From Streptococcus hyointestinalis (GTDB lineage Bacteria > Bacillota > Bacilli > Lactobacillales > Streptococcaceae), in assembly GCF_900459405.1 (NCBI RefSeq), contig NZ_UHFN01000007.1, forward strand, positions 372,001 to 436,000: a stretch of 64,000 bases of DNA, read 5' to 3'. How positions within the stretch are numbered: the first letter of the stretch is position 1; each line of letters opens with the position of its first letter. A program made the translations under genes and the position numbers. Positions 46,303 to 56,487 of the stretch are shown piece after piece. The notes below the pieces were generated by a model. It saw nothing but the letters and a program-made list of their open reading frames with translations, did not search any database and had not been told where the DNA came from.

Positions 46303-47028
46303 ATGTTAAAACTCGAAAATGTTACTGGCGGATATGTCAATATCCCTGTGTTAAAAAAGATCTCTTTTGAGGTTGCTGACGGTGAGTTGGTAGGTCTCAT
46401 TGGGCTAAATGGTGCTGGAAAGTCAACGACGATTAAGGAAATCATCGGTCTTTTGACACCTTATCAAGGCAAGATTAGGATTGATGATGAGACGATTGAG
46501 GCAAATCAAGCAAGCTACCGCAAAAAGATTGGCTACATCCCTGAGACGCCTAGTCTCTATGAGGAGTTGACCCTTCGTGAGCATATCGAGACGGTGGCTA
46601 TGGCTTATGATATTCCCGTCAAAGAGGCTCTGGAGCGTAGTGAGAAGCTTTTAGATCTCTTTCGACTCAAGGACAAGCTTGACTGGTTTCCGACGCATTT
46701 TTCAAAAGGGATGAAGCAAAAGGTCATGATTATTTGTGCCTTTATCATTCAGCCGAGTTTGCTGATTGTGGATGAGCCCTTTTTAGGGCTTGACCCGCTG
46801 GCGATTACAGACTTAATTGCGCTTTTGGAGGAGGAAAAGCAAAAGGGCACTTCGATTCTCATGAGTACGCATGTACTGGATTCGGCAGAGAAGATGTGTG
46901 ATCGCTTTGTCATTTTGCACCACGGCGAGGTCTTGGCAGATGGGACACTGGCTGATTTGCGCCAGCAATTTCACATGGAAAATGCTAGTCTCAATGACAT
47001 TTACATGCTACTAACAAAAGAGGTCTAG
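46303..47028 (+). CDS. ecsA: ABC transporter ATPase EcsA
   Basis: This 241-residue ATPase is partner of EcsB. Walker A is GLNGAGKSTT, the signature FSKGMKQKVMI and Walker B LLIVDEPFLGLD; the switch histidine is in STHVLDSAEKM. In Bacillus, Ecs affects regulated proteolysis by RasP, secretion and competence; the transported substrate is not known. ecsB begins one base after its stop codon. Confidence 0.93.
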   Translation: MLKLENVTGGYVNIPVLKKISFEVADGELVGLIGLNGAGKSTTIKEIIGLLTPYQGKIRIDDETIEANQASYRKKIGYIPETPSLYEELTLREHIETVAMAYDIPVKEALERSEKLLDLFRLKDKLDWFPTHFSKGMKQKVMIICAFIIQPSLLIVDEPFLGLDPLAITDLIALLEEEKQKGTSILMSTHVLDSAEKMCDRFVILHHGEVLADGTLADLRQQFHMENASLNDIYMLLTKEV

Positions 47029-47029
47029 G

Positions 47030-48058
47030 ATGAGAGAACTATTTGATAAGAGGCGACACAGCTTTACCAATCAGGTGTTGAAGTATTTGCGCTATGTTTT
47101 TAATGACCATTTTGTCCTAGCTCTTATGTTCTTACTTGGCTTTGTCTTGCTACAATACAGCCAATTGCTAGCGCATTTTCCAAAAGACAGCTGGGTCGTG
47201 TGGCTAGTTATGATTTTGGTGATAGTCGTTCTTTTAGGTTTTGGAAGCATTGCGACTTATTTAGAGAGTGCTGACCAGCAGTTTTTATTGCCAAAAGAAG
47301 AGGCAGTCCTTGCGCAAATTAAGCGTGCAAAGATCAGAGCTTACAGCGTATGGGTGAGTGTGCAGACTATTGTTCTTATTATCTTAGCACCAATTTTTCT
47401 AAAGCTCGGTTTTGTGCCTTGGAGTTTTGTCCTCATGCTTGTGATTCTAGCTTTTGTCAAGTGGTTTATCATGGATTACAAGGCAAAAAAATGGGTGCAA
47501 GCTGGCAAGTTAGACTGGGAGCGTGCTATTTTGGATGAGGAGAGACGCCAGCAATCCCTCTTGAAATTCTTTGCTCTGTTTACAACAGTCAAGGGTATCT
47601 CCACTTCGGTTAAGCGTCGTAAATTTTTAGACGGTGTGCTCAAGCTCCTACAAAAGAAAAAACTCTGGTCCAACCTTTATGTGAGGGCATTCCTACGCAG
47701 TGGCGACTATTTTTCACTTTTTGTGCGTCTCTTTGCGCTAGCTGTGCTGTCTCTGCTCTTTATTAGCAATCGCTTTTTAGCGGCAGGTCTGGCTCTCGTT
47801 TTTAACTATCTCCTGCTCTTTCAGCTATTAGCGCTCTATAACCATTATGATTACCAATACCTTATCAAACTTTATCCGATTGGAAATCAAGAAAAAAAAC
47901 AAAACCTCAAGCAGTTTTTACGTGTGCTGGCTTATCTTATGACACTTGTCGAGCTGGTATTTGCCTTTGATCTTCAAGCTAGCCTCTTACTTGTGCTTGT
48001 GATGGTTGTCTTAGTTGAGGGCTATCTTTCTTACAAGATACGGAAGATGATTGACTAA
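47030..48058 (+). CDS. ecsB: ABC transporter membrane protein EcsB
   Basis: This 342-residue membrane subunit follows ecsA directly. It begins with RELFDKRRHSFTNQVLKYLRYVFNDHFVL, which fits EcsB. It has pairs of helices (about 27-45, 55-78, 105-150) around a basic cytoplasmic loop (about 155-215) and further helices near 225-265 and 295-335. Function is by association with EcsA. Confidence 0.9.
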   Translation: MRELFDKRRHSFTNQVLKYLRYVFNDHFVLALMFLLGFVLLQYSQLLAHFPKDSWVVWLVMILVIVVLLGFGSIATYLESADQQFLLPKEEAVLAQIKRAKIRAYSVWVSVQTIVLIILAPIFLKLGFVPWSFVLMLVILAFVKWFIMDYKAKKWVQAGKLDWERAILDEERRQQSLLKFFALFTTVKGISTSVKRRKFLDGVLKLLQKKKLWSNLYVRAFLRSGDYFSLFVRLFALAVLSLLFISNRFLAAGLALVFNYLLLFQLLALYNHYDYQYLIKLYPIGNQEKKQNLKQFLRVLAYLMTLVELVFAFDLQASLLLVLVMVVLVEGYLSYKIRKMID

Positions 48059-48116
48059 GTGCTTAAAAACAAGTAAAATGGTGATAGAAATCAAGTCATC
48101 TAGAAAGGAGAAGCCT

Positions 48117-48917
48117 GTGGCTAATTCAGAACAAGAGCTTACCCTCACGCCTTTACGTGGCAAGAGCGGCAAGGCTTATATCGGACAATATCCTAATGGA
48201 GAGCGTATCTTTGTCAAGTTAAATACCACTCCGATTTTACCTGCCCTTGCAAAAGAACAAATCGCTCCGCAACTTTTGTGGGCAAGACGTACCGCAAATG
48301 GTGATATGATGAGTGCTCAGGAGTGGTTGGACGGACGGATTTTGACACGTGAGGACATGACCAGTAAACAAGTCATGCAAATCCTAGTGCGCCTGCACAA
48401 GTCAAGACCCTTAGTCAACCAACTCTTACAGTTGGACTATAAAATTGAAAATCCCTATGATTTATTAGTGTCTTGGGAGAAAAATGCTGCGCTGCAAATC
48501 CGTGAAAACACTTATCTGCAAAGCGTTGTCAAGGACCTTCGCCGCAGTCTACCAGAGTTCAACTCAGATATTGCAACCATTGTCCACGGTGATATTAAAA
48601 ACAGCAACTGGATTATCACAACGAGTGGGCTGATTTATCTGGTGGATTGGGATTCTGTGCGCTTGACCGATCGGATGTATGACGTGGCATATCTCCTTAG
48701 TCACTACATCCCTAGAAATCGTTGGCACGAGTGGCTAAAAGGCTATGGCTACAAGGATAATGAGAAAGTCCGCCGTAAAATCAATTGGTTTGGGCAATTC
48801 TCTTATCTTAATCAGATTACCACATGTTTTGACCAACGTGATATGGAGTATGTTAACCAAGAAATCTATGGTTTACGTAAATTTAGAGAAATGATGACAA
48901 AAGAAGATGCGAGTTAG
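48117..48917 (+). CDS. ccrZ: Cell-cycle regulator CcrZ (phosphotransferase-fold protein)
   Basis: The 266-residue protein has an aminoglycoside-phosphotransferase-like kinase fold with HGDIKNSNW (157-165) and the metal motif DWDS (177-180). In pneumococcus the gene beside trmB encodes CcrZ, which couples DNA replication initiation to division. The start is GTG at 48117, 7 nt after AAAGGAG; the frame runs open to 48051 but that part has no ribosome site and no homology. It overlaps trmB by 11 bp. Confidence 0.88.
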   Translation: MANSEQELTLTPLRGKSGKAYIGQYPNGERIFVKLNTTPILPALAKEQIAPQLLWARRTANGDMMSAQEWLDGRILTREDMTSKQVMQILVRLHKSRPLVNQLLQLDYKIENPYDLLVSWEKNAALQIRENTYLQSVVKDLRRSLPEFNSDIATIVHGDIKNSNWIITTSGLIYLVDWDSVRLTDRMYDVAYLLSHYIPRNRWHEWLKGYGYKDNEKVRRKINWFGQFSYLNQITTCFDQRDMEYVNQEIYGLRKFREMMTKEDAS

Positions 48918-49548
48918 ACGACGTAAAGGTGCCGAGGAACACCTAGCAAATCATCCTCAGTTTGTAGTTTCAAAACCAGAAGACGCCAAAGGACATTGGC
49001 ATGAGCTTTTTGGCAATAACAACCCCATCCACATCGAGGTTGGCTCAGGAAAAGGTGCCTTTATCACTGGAATGGCAAAAAAACATCCTGATATCAACTA
49101 TATCGGCATTGACCTGCAGCTGTCTGTACTTAGCTACGCACTTGATAAAGTGATTGCAAGTGATTGCCCAAATGTCAAGCTGCTCTTAGTAGACGGCTCT
49201 AGCTTGACCGATTATTTTGAAAATAGCGAAGTGGATCTGATGTATCTGAACTTTAGCGACCCTTGGCCTAAAAAACGTCATGAAAAACGTCGCTTGACCT
49301 ACAAGACTTTTCTGGACACCTATCAGCAGATTTTACCTGAAAAAGGTGAGATTCACTTTAAGACAGACAATCGTGGTCTGTTTGAGTACAGTCTTGCTAG
49401 CATGTCCCAGTACGGTATGACCATCAAGCAAGTTTGGCTAGATTTGCATGCTAGTGACTTTGAGGGAAATGTCATGACAGAGTACGAAGAGAAATTTTCA
49501 AACAAAGGTCAGGTAATCTACAGGGTTGAAGTTTCTTTCAATTCATGA
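48907..49548 (+). CDS. trmB: tRNA (guanine-N7)-methyltransferase
   Basis: TrmB makes m7G46 in the variable loop of tRNAs using S-adenosylmethionine. It is 213 residues with the binding motif [15 protein letters not shown] (near 38-52), the acidic YIGIDLQ, and the catalytic region [18 protein letters not shown]. The ending [18 protein letters not shown] is diagnostic. It overlaps ccrZ, so both are translated from one transcript; tRNA-Ser lies downstream. Confidence 0.95.
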   Translation: MRVRRRKGAEEHLANHPQFVVSKPEDAKGHWHELFGNNNPIHIEVGSGKGAFITGMAKKHPDINYIGIDLQLSVLSYALDKVIASDCPNVKLLLVDGSSLTDYFENSEVDLMYLNFSDPWPKKRHEKRRLTYKTFLDTYQQILPEKGEIHFKTDNRGLFEYSLASMSQYGMTIKQVWLDLHASDFEGNVMTEYEEKFSNKGQVIYRVEVSFNS

Positions 49549-49590
49549 TACAATAAATGGAGTTTATGTCTTATCATAGGCTTCTTATGT

Positions 49591-49677
49591 GGAGAGGTCG
49601 CATAGAGGCCGAGTGCGCACGCTTGGAAAGCGTGTAGTCCTTAACGGGGCTCGGGGGTTCGAATCCCCTCCTCTCCT
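49591..49677 (+). tRNA. tRNA-Ser (anticodon GGA)
   Basis: The acceptor arm GGAGAGG pairs with CCTCTCC. The anticodon stem-loop CACGC-TTGGAAA-GCGTG gives GGA, reading UCC/UCU. A long variable arm, usual for serine, and the T arm GGGGTTCGAATCCCC are present. The discriminator appears to be T, not the usual G. No CCA is encoded. Its 3' end is repeated at 49840-49852. Confidence 0.93.
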
Positions 49678-49679
49678 TT
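49667..49679. repeat. Putative attachment-site core, left copy (tRNA 3' end)
   Basis: CCTCCTCTCCTTT covers the acceptor end of tRNA-Ser and is repeated exactly at 49840-49852. Confidence 0.55.
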
Positions 49680-49768
49680 TATCTTATTGATATATCAAGG
49701 TTTGAGAGGTGTTCACCCGCTTTTTACCCGTCAAATTTCAAGGTTTTGAAAAATCTCTTTGACTATAT

Positions 49769-49804
49769 AAGAGTGATTGGTACAGTTTTGCCAATCACTC
49801 TTTT
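49769..49804. terminator. Terminator between the tRNA-Ser end repeats
   Basis: AAGAGTGATTGG (49769-49780) and CCAATCACTCTT (49791-49802) are perfect arms around a 10-nt loop, followed by TTT. Confidence 0.85.
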
Positions 49805-49839
49805 TATGATGTTATGTTCAAGCTAATTATTTAATAGAG

Positions 49840-49852
49840 CCTCCTCTCCTTT
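49840..49852. repeat. Putative attachment-site core, right copy
   Basis: CCTCCTCTCCTTT, identical to the tRNA-Ser 3' end at 49667-49679. The 160 bp between the copies hold a terminator and no gene. Confidence 0.55.
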
Positions 49853-49863
49853 GAGTTTAGGAC

Positions 49864-49892
49864 TTGTCTTATAGTCAAGTCTGTGGTATAAT
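49864..49892 (+). promoter_or_regulatory. Promoter of the rimP-infB operon
   Basis: TTGTCT (49864-49869), 17-bp spacer, TATAAT (49887-49892) with extended -10 TGG. Confidence 0.8.
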
Positions 49893-49917
49893 GACTATAA
49901 AGTAGTACTAGAATAGG

Positions 49918-50029
49918 AGGGGCGGAGTTGATGACTTCGCCTCTTATCTTGTACGAAAAGTGCCAAAGCACAAGTTGAATAAATAGCTTAGAAAGCTCTG
50001 TCTTTCTAAGGCTAGAGAGTAAGGAGGGG
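49918..50029 (+). promoter_or_regulatory. Structured leader of the rimP operon
   Basis: AGGGGCGGAGT (49918-49928) pairs fully with ACTTCGCCTCT (49934-49944, two wobbles). CTTGT and ACAAG (49949-49974 area) and AGCTTAGAAAG with CTTTCTAAGGCT (about 49986-50014) can form two more hairpins. A 15-codon frame (49931-49978) starts within the first hairpin behind GGAGG. Control of the operon by this leader is possible but unproven. Confidence 0.45.
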
Positions 50030-50512
50030 ATGAGTATCGCAGCAGCAGATATTATTGCTATTGTCACAGAGACTGTGAGCCCTGTGATCAAGGCACCATT
50101 TGAGTTGGTAGATGTCGAGTATGGAAAGCTTGGCGGTGATTATGTGTTAAGTATTTTGGTGGATAAGCCAGAAGGGATCACCGTTGAGGATACGGCAGAT
50201 TTGACTGAGGTCATCAGCCCACTACTTGATACCATAAAACCAGATCCATTTCCAGAGCAGTACATGCTAGAGATTTCAAGTCATGGTTTAGAGCGTCCGT
50301 TAAAGACTAAAGAAAGCCTAGAAAATGCTGTTGGCTCTTATGTCAATATCAGCCTTTATCAAGCTATTGACAAGGTCAAGGTGTTTGAGGGAGACTTGGT
50401 TGCTTTTGATGGAGATGAGCTGACGCTAAACTATAAGGACAAGACACGTACAAAAACCGTTACGATTCCCTATCAGACGGTAGCCAAAGCCCGCTTAGCT
50501 GTTAAACTTTAA
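50030..50512 (+). CDS. rimP: Ribosome maturation factor RimP
   Basis: RimP assists assembly of the 30S subunit. The 160 residues include [37 protein letters not shown] and [16 protein letters not shown], all family signatures; the second domain is the C-terminal SH3-like barrel. The ATG at 50030 follows AGGAGGGG closely. It is first in the rimP-nusA-ylxR-ylxQ-infB-rbfA operon. Confidence 0.94.
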   Translation: MSIAAADIIAIVTETVSPVIKAPFELVDVEYGKLGGDYVLSILVDKPEGITVEDTADLTEVISPLLDTIKPDPFPEQYMLEISSHGLERPLKTKESLENAVGSYVNISLYQAIDKVKVFEGDLVAFDGDELTLNYKDKTRTKTVTIPYQTVAKARLAVKL

Positions 50513-50548
50513 GAAAGGAAATTTCTTGTTAAGCAAGAAGAAGACATT

Positions 50549-51787
50549 ATGAGCAAAGAAATGCTAGAAGCCTTCCGCGTTTTGGAAGAAGAAAAACACA
50601 TCAATAAAGCTGACATCATCGATGCTGTGACTGAGTCCCTAAAAGCGGCTTATAAGCGTCGTTATGGACAGTCAGAGAGCTGTGCCATTGAGTTTGATGA
50701 AAAGACAGCTGACTTTAAAGTCTTTACCGTTCGTGAGGTTGTAGACGAAGTTTTTGATAGTCGCTTGGAAATTAGCTTAAAAGATGCTCTTAAGATTAGC
50801 TCAGCTTATGAGTTGGGAGACAAGATTCGCTTTGAAGAGTCTGTCAATGAATTTGGGCGTGTCGCAGCACAATCCGCTAAGCAGACCATCATGGAAAAAA
50901 TGCGCCGTCAAATGCGTGAAATTACCTACAATGAATACAAAGAGCATGAAGGTGAAATCATGACAGGAACGGTTGAGCGTTTCGACCAGCGCTTTATCTA
51001 TGTCAATCTTGGCTCGCTTGAGGCGCAACTATCTCACCAAGACCAAATTGCTGGTGAGCGTTTCAAATCGCATGACATGATTGATGTCTATGTCTACAAG
51101 GTGGAAAACAATCCTAAAGGGGTCAACGTTTTTGTAAGCCGTAGCCATCCAGAGTTCATCAAGCGCATTATGGAGCGTGAAATTCCTGAAGTGTTTGATG
51201 GAACGGTTGAGATTATGAGTGTTGCTCGTGAGGCTGGAGACCGTACAAAGGTTGCTGTTCGTAGCCACAATCCAAATGTTGACGCTATTGGGACAATCGT
51301 TGGTCGTGGTGGTAGCAACATCAAAAAAGTGGTTAGCAACTTCCATCCAAAACGCATTGATCCAAAGACAGGCGTTGAGATTCCTGTTGAGGAAAATATC
51401 GATGTCATCCAATGGGTAGAAGATCCAGCTGAATTTATCTACAATGCCATTGCACCAGCTGAGGTGGATATGGTCTTGTTTGATGACGAAGATAGCAAAC
51501 GAGCTACCGTTGTCGTTCCAGACAACAAACTTTCTCTTGCTATTGGACGCCGCGGGCAAAATGTCCGCTTGGCAGCACATCTGACAGGCTATCGTATCGA
51601 CATCAAGTCAGCTAGTGAATACGAAAAGATTGAAGCTGAAAAAGCTAAAGCTATCGAAGAAGCAGCGCTTGAAGCCAGCGAAGAGTTAGCAGAGGATTTG
51701 GCTGAAAATATCGCAGAATTGGCAGAAGATTTGACCAATCAAGAAGCTCAAGAAACAAGTGATGAGCAAGAGACTGCAGCAGAATAA
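50549..51787 (+). CDS. nusA: Transcription termination/antitermination factor NusA
   Basis: NusA binds RNA polymerase and nascent RNA and affects pausing and termination. The N-terminal polymerase-binding domain (1-125) begins with [19 protein letters not shown]. An S1 domain (about 130-200) and two KH domains follow, including [14 protein letters not shown] and [16 protein letters not shown]. The last 60 residues are a Glu/Ala-rich tail ([18 protein letters not shown]), longer than in Bacillus. The ribosome site is weak (AAGAAGAAG). Confidence 0.95.
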   Translation: MSKEMLEAFRVLEEEKHINKADIIDAVTESLKAAYKRRYGQSESCAIEFDEKTADFKVFTVREVVDEVFDSRLEISLKDALKISSAYELGDKIRFEESVNEFGRVAAQSAKQTIMEKMRRQMREITYNEYKEHEGEIMTGTVERFDQRFIYVNLGSLEAQLSHQDQIAGERFKSHDMIDVYVYKVENNPKGVNVFVSRSHPEFIKRIMEREIPEVFDGTVEIMSVAREAGDRTKVAVRSHNPNVDAIGTIVGRGGSNIKKVVSNFHPKRIDPKTGVEIPVEENIDVIQWVEDPAEFIYNAIAPAEVDMVLFDDEDSKRATVVVPDNKLSLAIGRRGQNVRLAAHLTGYRIDIKSASEYEKIEAEKAKAIEEAALEASEELAEDLAENIAELAEDLTNQEAQETSDEQETAAE

Positions 51788-51807
51788 AACAGAAATAGAG
51801 GTGTTTC

Positions 51808-52104
51808 ATGGCTAAAACAAGAAAAATACCTTTACGTAAATCAGTTGTGTCAGGAGAGGTCATTGACAAACGTGACCTTCTACGTATCGTCAAAAACAAA
51901 GACGGTGAGGTTTTCATTGACCCAACTGGCAAACAAAATGGTCGTGGAGCTTATATCAAGTTAGATAATAGCGAGGCTGCTTTGGCTAAGAAAAACAAGG
52001 TCTTTAATCGCAGTTTTTCCATGGATGTACCAGATAGTTTTTATGATGAATTGATTGCTTATGTCGATCATAAAGTCAAAAGAAGAGAGCTCGGTCTTGA
52101 CTAG
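51808..52104 (+). CDS. ylxR: RNA-binding protein YlxR (DUF448)
   Basis: This is a small basic protein of 98 residues in the nusA-infB operon. It starts AKTRKIPLRKSVVSGEVIDKRDLLR and contains the family motif GRGAYIKL. Structures of relatives suggest RNA binding, and it may influence transcription. It overlaps the start of ylxQ by 8 bp. Confidence 0.92.
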   Translation: MAKTRKIPLRKSVVSGEVIDKRDLLRIVKNKDGEVFIDPTGKQNGRGAYIKLDNSEAALAKKNKVFNRSFSMDVPDSFYDELIAYVDHKVKRRELGLD

Positions 52105-52402
52105 TGTAGAAAAATTGTGCAATCTGATTGGTCTAGCGCAGCGTGCAGGCTGTCTTGTCTCTGGTGAAGAGCAGGTGATTAAAGCCATCCAAACGCAAAA
52201 AGCGCAGCTTGTCTTTTTAGCGAGTGACGCTAAGAGCAACTTGACCAAAAAGATAACAGATAAAGGTAAATATTATCAAATAGAAGTCTCCACAGTGTTA
52301 ACAACATTGCAATTAAGCGCTTCTGTTGGCAAGGCTCGCAAGGTTCTTGCCATTACAGACGCTGGATTTTCAAAGAAAATGAGGACTCTTATGAACGAAT
52401 AG
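52097..52402 (+). CDS. ylxQ: L7Ae-family ribosomal-like protein YlxQ
   Basis: This 101-residue protein of the L7Ae/L30e/S12e fold binds kink-turn RNA in relatives. [21 protein letters not shown] and [18 protein letters not shown] are typical. The start is probably TTG at 52097, inside the end of ylxR, since the frame upstream to 52055 overlaps ylxR coding sequence and matches no relative. infB follows after 16 nt. Confidence 0.88.
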   Translation: MTSVEKLCNLIGLAQRAGCLVSGEEQVIKAIQTQKAQLVFLASDAKSNLTKKITDKGKYYQIEVSTVLTTLQLSASVGKARKVLAITDAGFSKKMRTLMNE

Positions 52403-52418
52403 AATAGGAGGACATAAT

Positions 52419-55148
52419 TTGTCAAAGAAGAGATTATACGAAATCGCAAAAGAAGTCGGCAAGCCTAGTAAGGAAATTGTCGCTTATGCTCAATCACTAG
52501 GGTTAGAGGTGAAAAGCCACTCTTCTAGTGTCGAAGAGAGCGATGCAAAACGTATTGTAGCGAATTTTTCAGCTCCTAAAAAGGTTGAAAAAGCTCCACA
52601 AAAGACAAATGACAAGAACGTCGTAGCAAAACCAGCTGCTGAGCGTAAGGAAGAGCCTAAGGCGCAAAAAGCACAGCCAGCGCCAGCTACGCAAACAAAA
52701 CCGCAAAGCCGTAATTTTAAGGCTGAGCGTGAAGCAAAGGCACGTGAGCAAGAGCAACGTCGTCAAAATAACCGCAGAGCAAACGATCGCAAGGCTGATA
52801 GAGGTGAGCGTCGTGATAATCGCAACCAAAAATCATCTCAAAACCGCAACAATCGTCCGCAAAACGGACAAAATCGCTTTGCAAACAACCGTCAAGCGGA
52901 TAATCGTGCCAATAAACAGGCTGGTGGTCGCATTGACTTTAAGGCAAGAGCTGCGGCGCTCAAGGCAGAGCAAAATGCAGAATATTCTCGTATGAGCGAG
53001 GAGCGTTTCCACAAGGAACAAGAAGCCAAAGCCAACCGCCAAAAAGAAGAAGCTCTGGCTAAAAAAGCTAAGAGCGAAGCTAAAGTTAAAGAAGAAGCGA
53101 CAAAAGCCAAACAAGCCCCAGCGGCTAAAGTGGCTGTCGCTCAAGAGCCAGCCAAAGAAGCGGTTGACACAAGACGTAAAAAACAAAACCGTCCCGATAA
53201 AAGTCGTGATTACAATCGTGACAACGAGGACGGACCAAAACAAACAAAAAATAAGAGAAGTTGGAATAGTCAGAACCAAGTGAGAAATCAACGAAATAGT
53301 AACTGGAATCCTAAGAAAAACAAAAAAGGCAAGAACAATCGTAATAGCGCTCCAAAACCAGTCACAGAGCGTAAGTTCCACGAATTGCCAAAAGAATTTG
53401 AGTACACAGAAGGCATGACTGTTGCCGAAATCGCAAAACGTATCAAACGTGAACCCGCTGAGATTGTTAAAAAACTCTTTATGATGGGTGTGATGGCAAC
53501 ACAAAACCAATCACTAGATGGTGATACCATTGAGCTTTTGATGGTGGATTATGGTATCGAGGCGCATGCTAAGGTAGAAGTGGATGAAGCAGATATTGAG
53601 CGCTTCTTTGTTGATGACGATTACCTCAACAAAGATAAACTCGAAGAGCGTCCACCGGTTGTTACCATCATGGGTCACGTCGACCACGGTAAGACAACCC
53701 TTCTAGATACACTGCGTAATTCACGTGTGGCAACAGGTGAAGCTGGTGGTATCACTCAGCATATCGGAGCTTACCAGATCGAAGCAGATGGCAAGAAGAT
53801 TACCTTCCTTGATACACCAGGGCATGCTGCCTTTACAAGTATGCGTGCACGTGGTGCTTCTGTCACTGATATTACTATCTTGATTGTTGCCGCAGACGAT
53901 GGTGTTATGCCACAAACCATCGAAGCTATCAACCACTCAAAAGCAGCTGGTGTCCCAATCATCGTTGCTATCAATAAAATTGATAAGCCAGGAGCTAACC
54001 CTGAGCGTGTTATCGGTGAATTGGCAGAGCACGGTGTCATCTCAACAGCTTGGGGTGGCGATAGCGAGTTTGTCGAAATCTCTGCTAAGTTTGGACAAAA
54101 CATCGATGAGCTGTTAGAGACTGTTCTTTTGGTTGCTGAGATGGAAGAGCTAAAAGCAGACCCTACTGTTCGTGCTATCGGTACTGTTATCGAAGCACGC
54201 CTTGACAAAGGAAAAGGGGCTGTTGCGACCCTTCTTGTGCAACAAGGTACCTTGCATGTTCAAGACCCAATCGTTGTCGGCAATACCTTTGGTCGTGTCC
54301 GTGCCATGGTCAATGACCTTGGACGTCGTGTTAAGGTCGCAGGACCATCAACACCAGTCTCTATCACAGGGCTCAATGAAGCACCTATGGCAGGGGACCA
54401 CTTTGCGGTTTATGTAGATGAAAAAGCTGCTCGTGCTGCCGGTGAAGAACGTGCTAAACGTGCCCTTCTCAAACAACGTCAAATGACACACCGTGTCAGC
54501 CTTGAAAACCTCTTTGATACCCTCAAAGCCGGTGAAGTCAAGTCTGTTAACGTCATCATCAAAGCAGATGTACAAGGGTCTGTCGAAGCCTTGGCTGCGT
54601 CTCTTCTTAAGATTGATGTTGAAGGTGTCAAGGTCAATGTCGTTCACTCTGCCGTTGGTGCCATTAACGAGTCAGACGTGACACTTGCAGAAGCTTCTAA
54701 CGCTGTCATCATCGGATTTAACGTCCGTCCGACACCGCAAGCTCGCCAGCAAGCAGACAGCGATGATGTTGAGATTCGCTTGCACTCTATCATCTACAAG
54801 GTCATCGAAGAAGTCGAAGACGCTATGAAGGGTATGCTTGACCCTGAATTTGAAGAAAAAATCATCGGTGAAGCAATTGTCCGTGAAACCTTCAAGGTTT
54901 CTAAAGTGGGTACTATCGGAGGCTTCATGGTGACAAGCGGTAAGGTGACTAGAGACTCTAGCGTTCGTGTCATCCGTGACGGTGTCGTTATCTACGATGG
55001 TAAACTGGCTAGTCTGAAACATTTCAAAGACGACGTTAAAGAAATCGGAAATGCCCAAGAGGGTGGTCTTATGATTGAAGGCTACAACGACATCAAGGTT
55101 GATGACGTGATCGAAGCCTATATCATGGAAGAAATCGATCGTCTCTAA
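52419..55148 (+). CDS. infB: Translation initiation factor IF-2
   Basis: IF-2 is the GTPase that brings initiator tRNA to the ribosome. It has 909 residues. The N-terminal third (about 50-310) is a Lys/Arg/Gln/Asn-rich, poorly conserved region. The G domain starts near residue 418 with [22 protein letters not shown] and NKIDKPGA are further G motifs. Domains II-IV end in [10 protein letters not shown]. The start is TTG at 52419, 7 nt after AGGAGG. rbfA follows. Confidence 0.96.
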   Translation: MSKKRLYEIAKEVGKPSKEIVAYAQSLGLEVKSHSSSVEESDAKRIVANFSAPKKVEKAPQKTNDKNVVAKPAAERKEEPKAQKAQPAPATQTKPQSRNFKAEREAKAREQEQRRQNNRRANDRKADRGERRDNRNQKSSQNRNNRPQNGQNRFANNRQADNRANKQAGGRIDFKARAAALKAEQNAEYSRMSEERFHKEQEAKANRQKEEALAKKAKSEAKVKEEATKAKQAPAAKVAVAQEPAKEAVDTRRKKQNRPDKSRDYNRDNEDGPKQTKNKRSWNSQNQVRNQRNSNWNPKKNKKGKNNRNSAPKPVTERKFHELPKEFEYTEGMTVAEIAKRIKREPAEIVKKLFMMGVMATQNQSLDGDTIELLMVDYGIEAHAKVEVDEADIERFFVDDDYLNKDKLEERPPVVTIMGHVDHGKTTLLDTLRNSRVATGEAGGITQHIGAYQIEADGKKITFLDTPGHAAFTSMRARGASVTDITILIVAADDGVMPQTIEAINHSKAAGVPIIVAINKIDKPGANPERVIGELAEHGVISTAWGGDSEFVEISAKFGQNIDELLETVLLVAEMEELKADPTVRAIGTVIEARLDKGKGAVATLLVQQGTLHVQDPIVVGNTFGRVRAMVNDLGRRVKVAGPSTPVSITGLNEAPMAGDHFAVYVDEKAARAAGEERAKRALLKQRQMTHRVSLENLFDTLKAGEVKSVNVIIKADVQGSVEALAASLLKIDVEGVKVNVVHSAVGAINESDVTLAEASNAVIIGFNVRPTPQARQQADSDDVEIRLHSIIYKVIEEVEDAMKGMLDPEFEEKIIGEAIVRETFKVSKVGTIGGFMVTSGKVTRDSSVRVIRDGVVIYDGKLASLKHFKDDVKEIGNAQEGGLMIEGYNDIKVDDVIEAYIMEEIDRL

Positions 55149-55185
55149 ACTTATCAACAGTTTTTAGAAGATAGAGAGGACTATT

Positions 55186-55539
55186 ATGGCAAATTCATTT
55201 CGTGTTGATCGTGTCGGTATGGAAATTAAGCGTGAAGTGAACGAGATTTTGCAGAAAAAAGTCCGTGATCCACGTGTGCAAAATGTCACGATAACAGACG
55301 TTCAAATGCTGGGTGATTTGTCCATGGCTAAGGTGTTCTACACCGTCATGAGCGACCTCGCATCTGACAATGAAAAAGCCCAAATCGGACTTGAAAAAGC
55401 AACAGGAACTATCAAACGTGAGCTTGGAAAGAACTTATCCATGTATAAGATTCCTGACTTGACCTTTATCAAGGACGAGTCTATCGCTTACGGCAATAAG
55501 ATTGACCAGATGTTGCGTGATTTGGACGCTAAAAAATAA
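55186..55539 (+). CDS. rbfA: Ribosome-binding factor A
   Basis: RbfA helps late 30S maturation and cold adaptation. It is 117 residues of KH-like fold: [25 protein letters not shown] at the start and the conserved YTVMSD and [23 protein letters not shown] precedes ATG. It is the last gene of the operon; the terminator behind it has been opened by an IS3 element. Confidence 0.95.
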   Translation: MANSFRVDRVGMEIKREVNEILQKKVRDPRVQNVTITDVQMLGDLSMAKVFYTVMSDLASDNEKAQIGLEKATGTIKRELGKNLSMYKIPDLTFIKDESIAYGNKIDQMLRDLDAKK

Positions 55540-55602
55540 AGCAAAAACCAGTTTGGCTTGTGAACAGCTCCCTGTCAAGTAGACAGTGAAATAATAAAAT
55601 GA

Positions 55603-56487
55603 TTAAATAGCCTGATTCCTGAATTCAAAAGGAGTCAGGTTGTTTAATTTTGCTTGATACCGTTGTGTATTGTAGAAATCGATGTAGGCTTCTACATCTG
55701 TGACTAACTCATCATAGGTCTTATAGTTTTTGAGATGGTAAGACTCTGTCTTGAAATGACCAAAGAAACTTTCAATCGGTGCATTGTCAATACATTTTCC
55801 CACACGTGACATAGACAAGGTCAGCCCAGCTTGGTGTGTGATATAACGATATTCCTTCGAGGTGTACTGACTCCCTCGGTCACTATGAATAATTGGTGTA
55901 GCACCTGGATTGAGCTCTAAAGCTTTCTTAATCGTCTTCATAACCAATGGATTGTCATTGTTATGACTAATCTCGAAAGCGATGATAGAGCCGTCATACA
56001 AGTCTTTGATAGCGCTAAGGTAAGCTTTAGAATTTAGTCCATACTGAAGATAAGTCACATCCGTGCACCATTTCTGATTAGGAGCTGTTGCGGTGAAATC
56101 ACGATTAAGGATATTTTCTTCGTGAAATCTTTCTCCAACTTTGGTGCAGGACTGTCTAACACGGCGAATAACAGAACGGATACCTAGTATTTTCATCAAT
56201 CGACGAATACGTTTCTTGTTATAATTTGTGCCAAGCTGGCGATTGACAAAGTTTGTCATACGGCGATAGCCTAGAATGCCATTTTAGTTCCTATGGAATT
56301 CCTTGATTTTCTTCATGAGCTTCTTATTCTCTGTCTCAGAAACTGTTTCTATATGATTATGCCATTTATAGTAACCAGACCGTGACACCTTTAAGAGCTG
56401 ACATAAGGTTTGAATGGGAATATCTGGTTCTTTATCGTGATAATCTTTGATGACTTGGAAGTCATCTAAATGCTTACCTAACCTCAC
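55603..56487 (-). pseudogene. IS3-family transposase orfB, broken by a stop codon
   Basis: The frame carries the rve-type integrase core. Catalytic residues are seen in WCTDVTYLQYG (Asp), IHSDRGSQYTS (Asp) and DNAPIESFFGHFKTE (Glu). A TAA at 56284-56286 interrupts it after KEFHRN, while the same frame continues as NGILGYRRMTNF, so a single base change is enough to explain it. The part after the stop keeps the whole catalytic domain. The GTG at 56487 overlaps the end of orfA. Confidence 0.9.
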
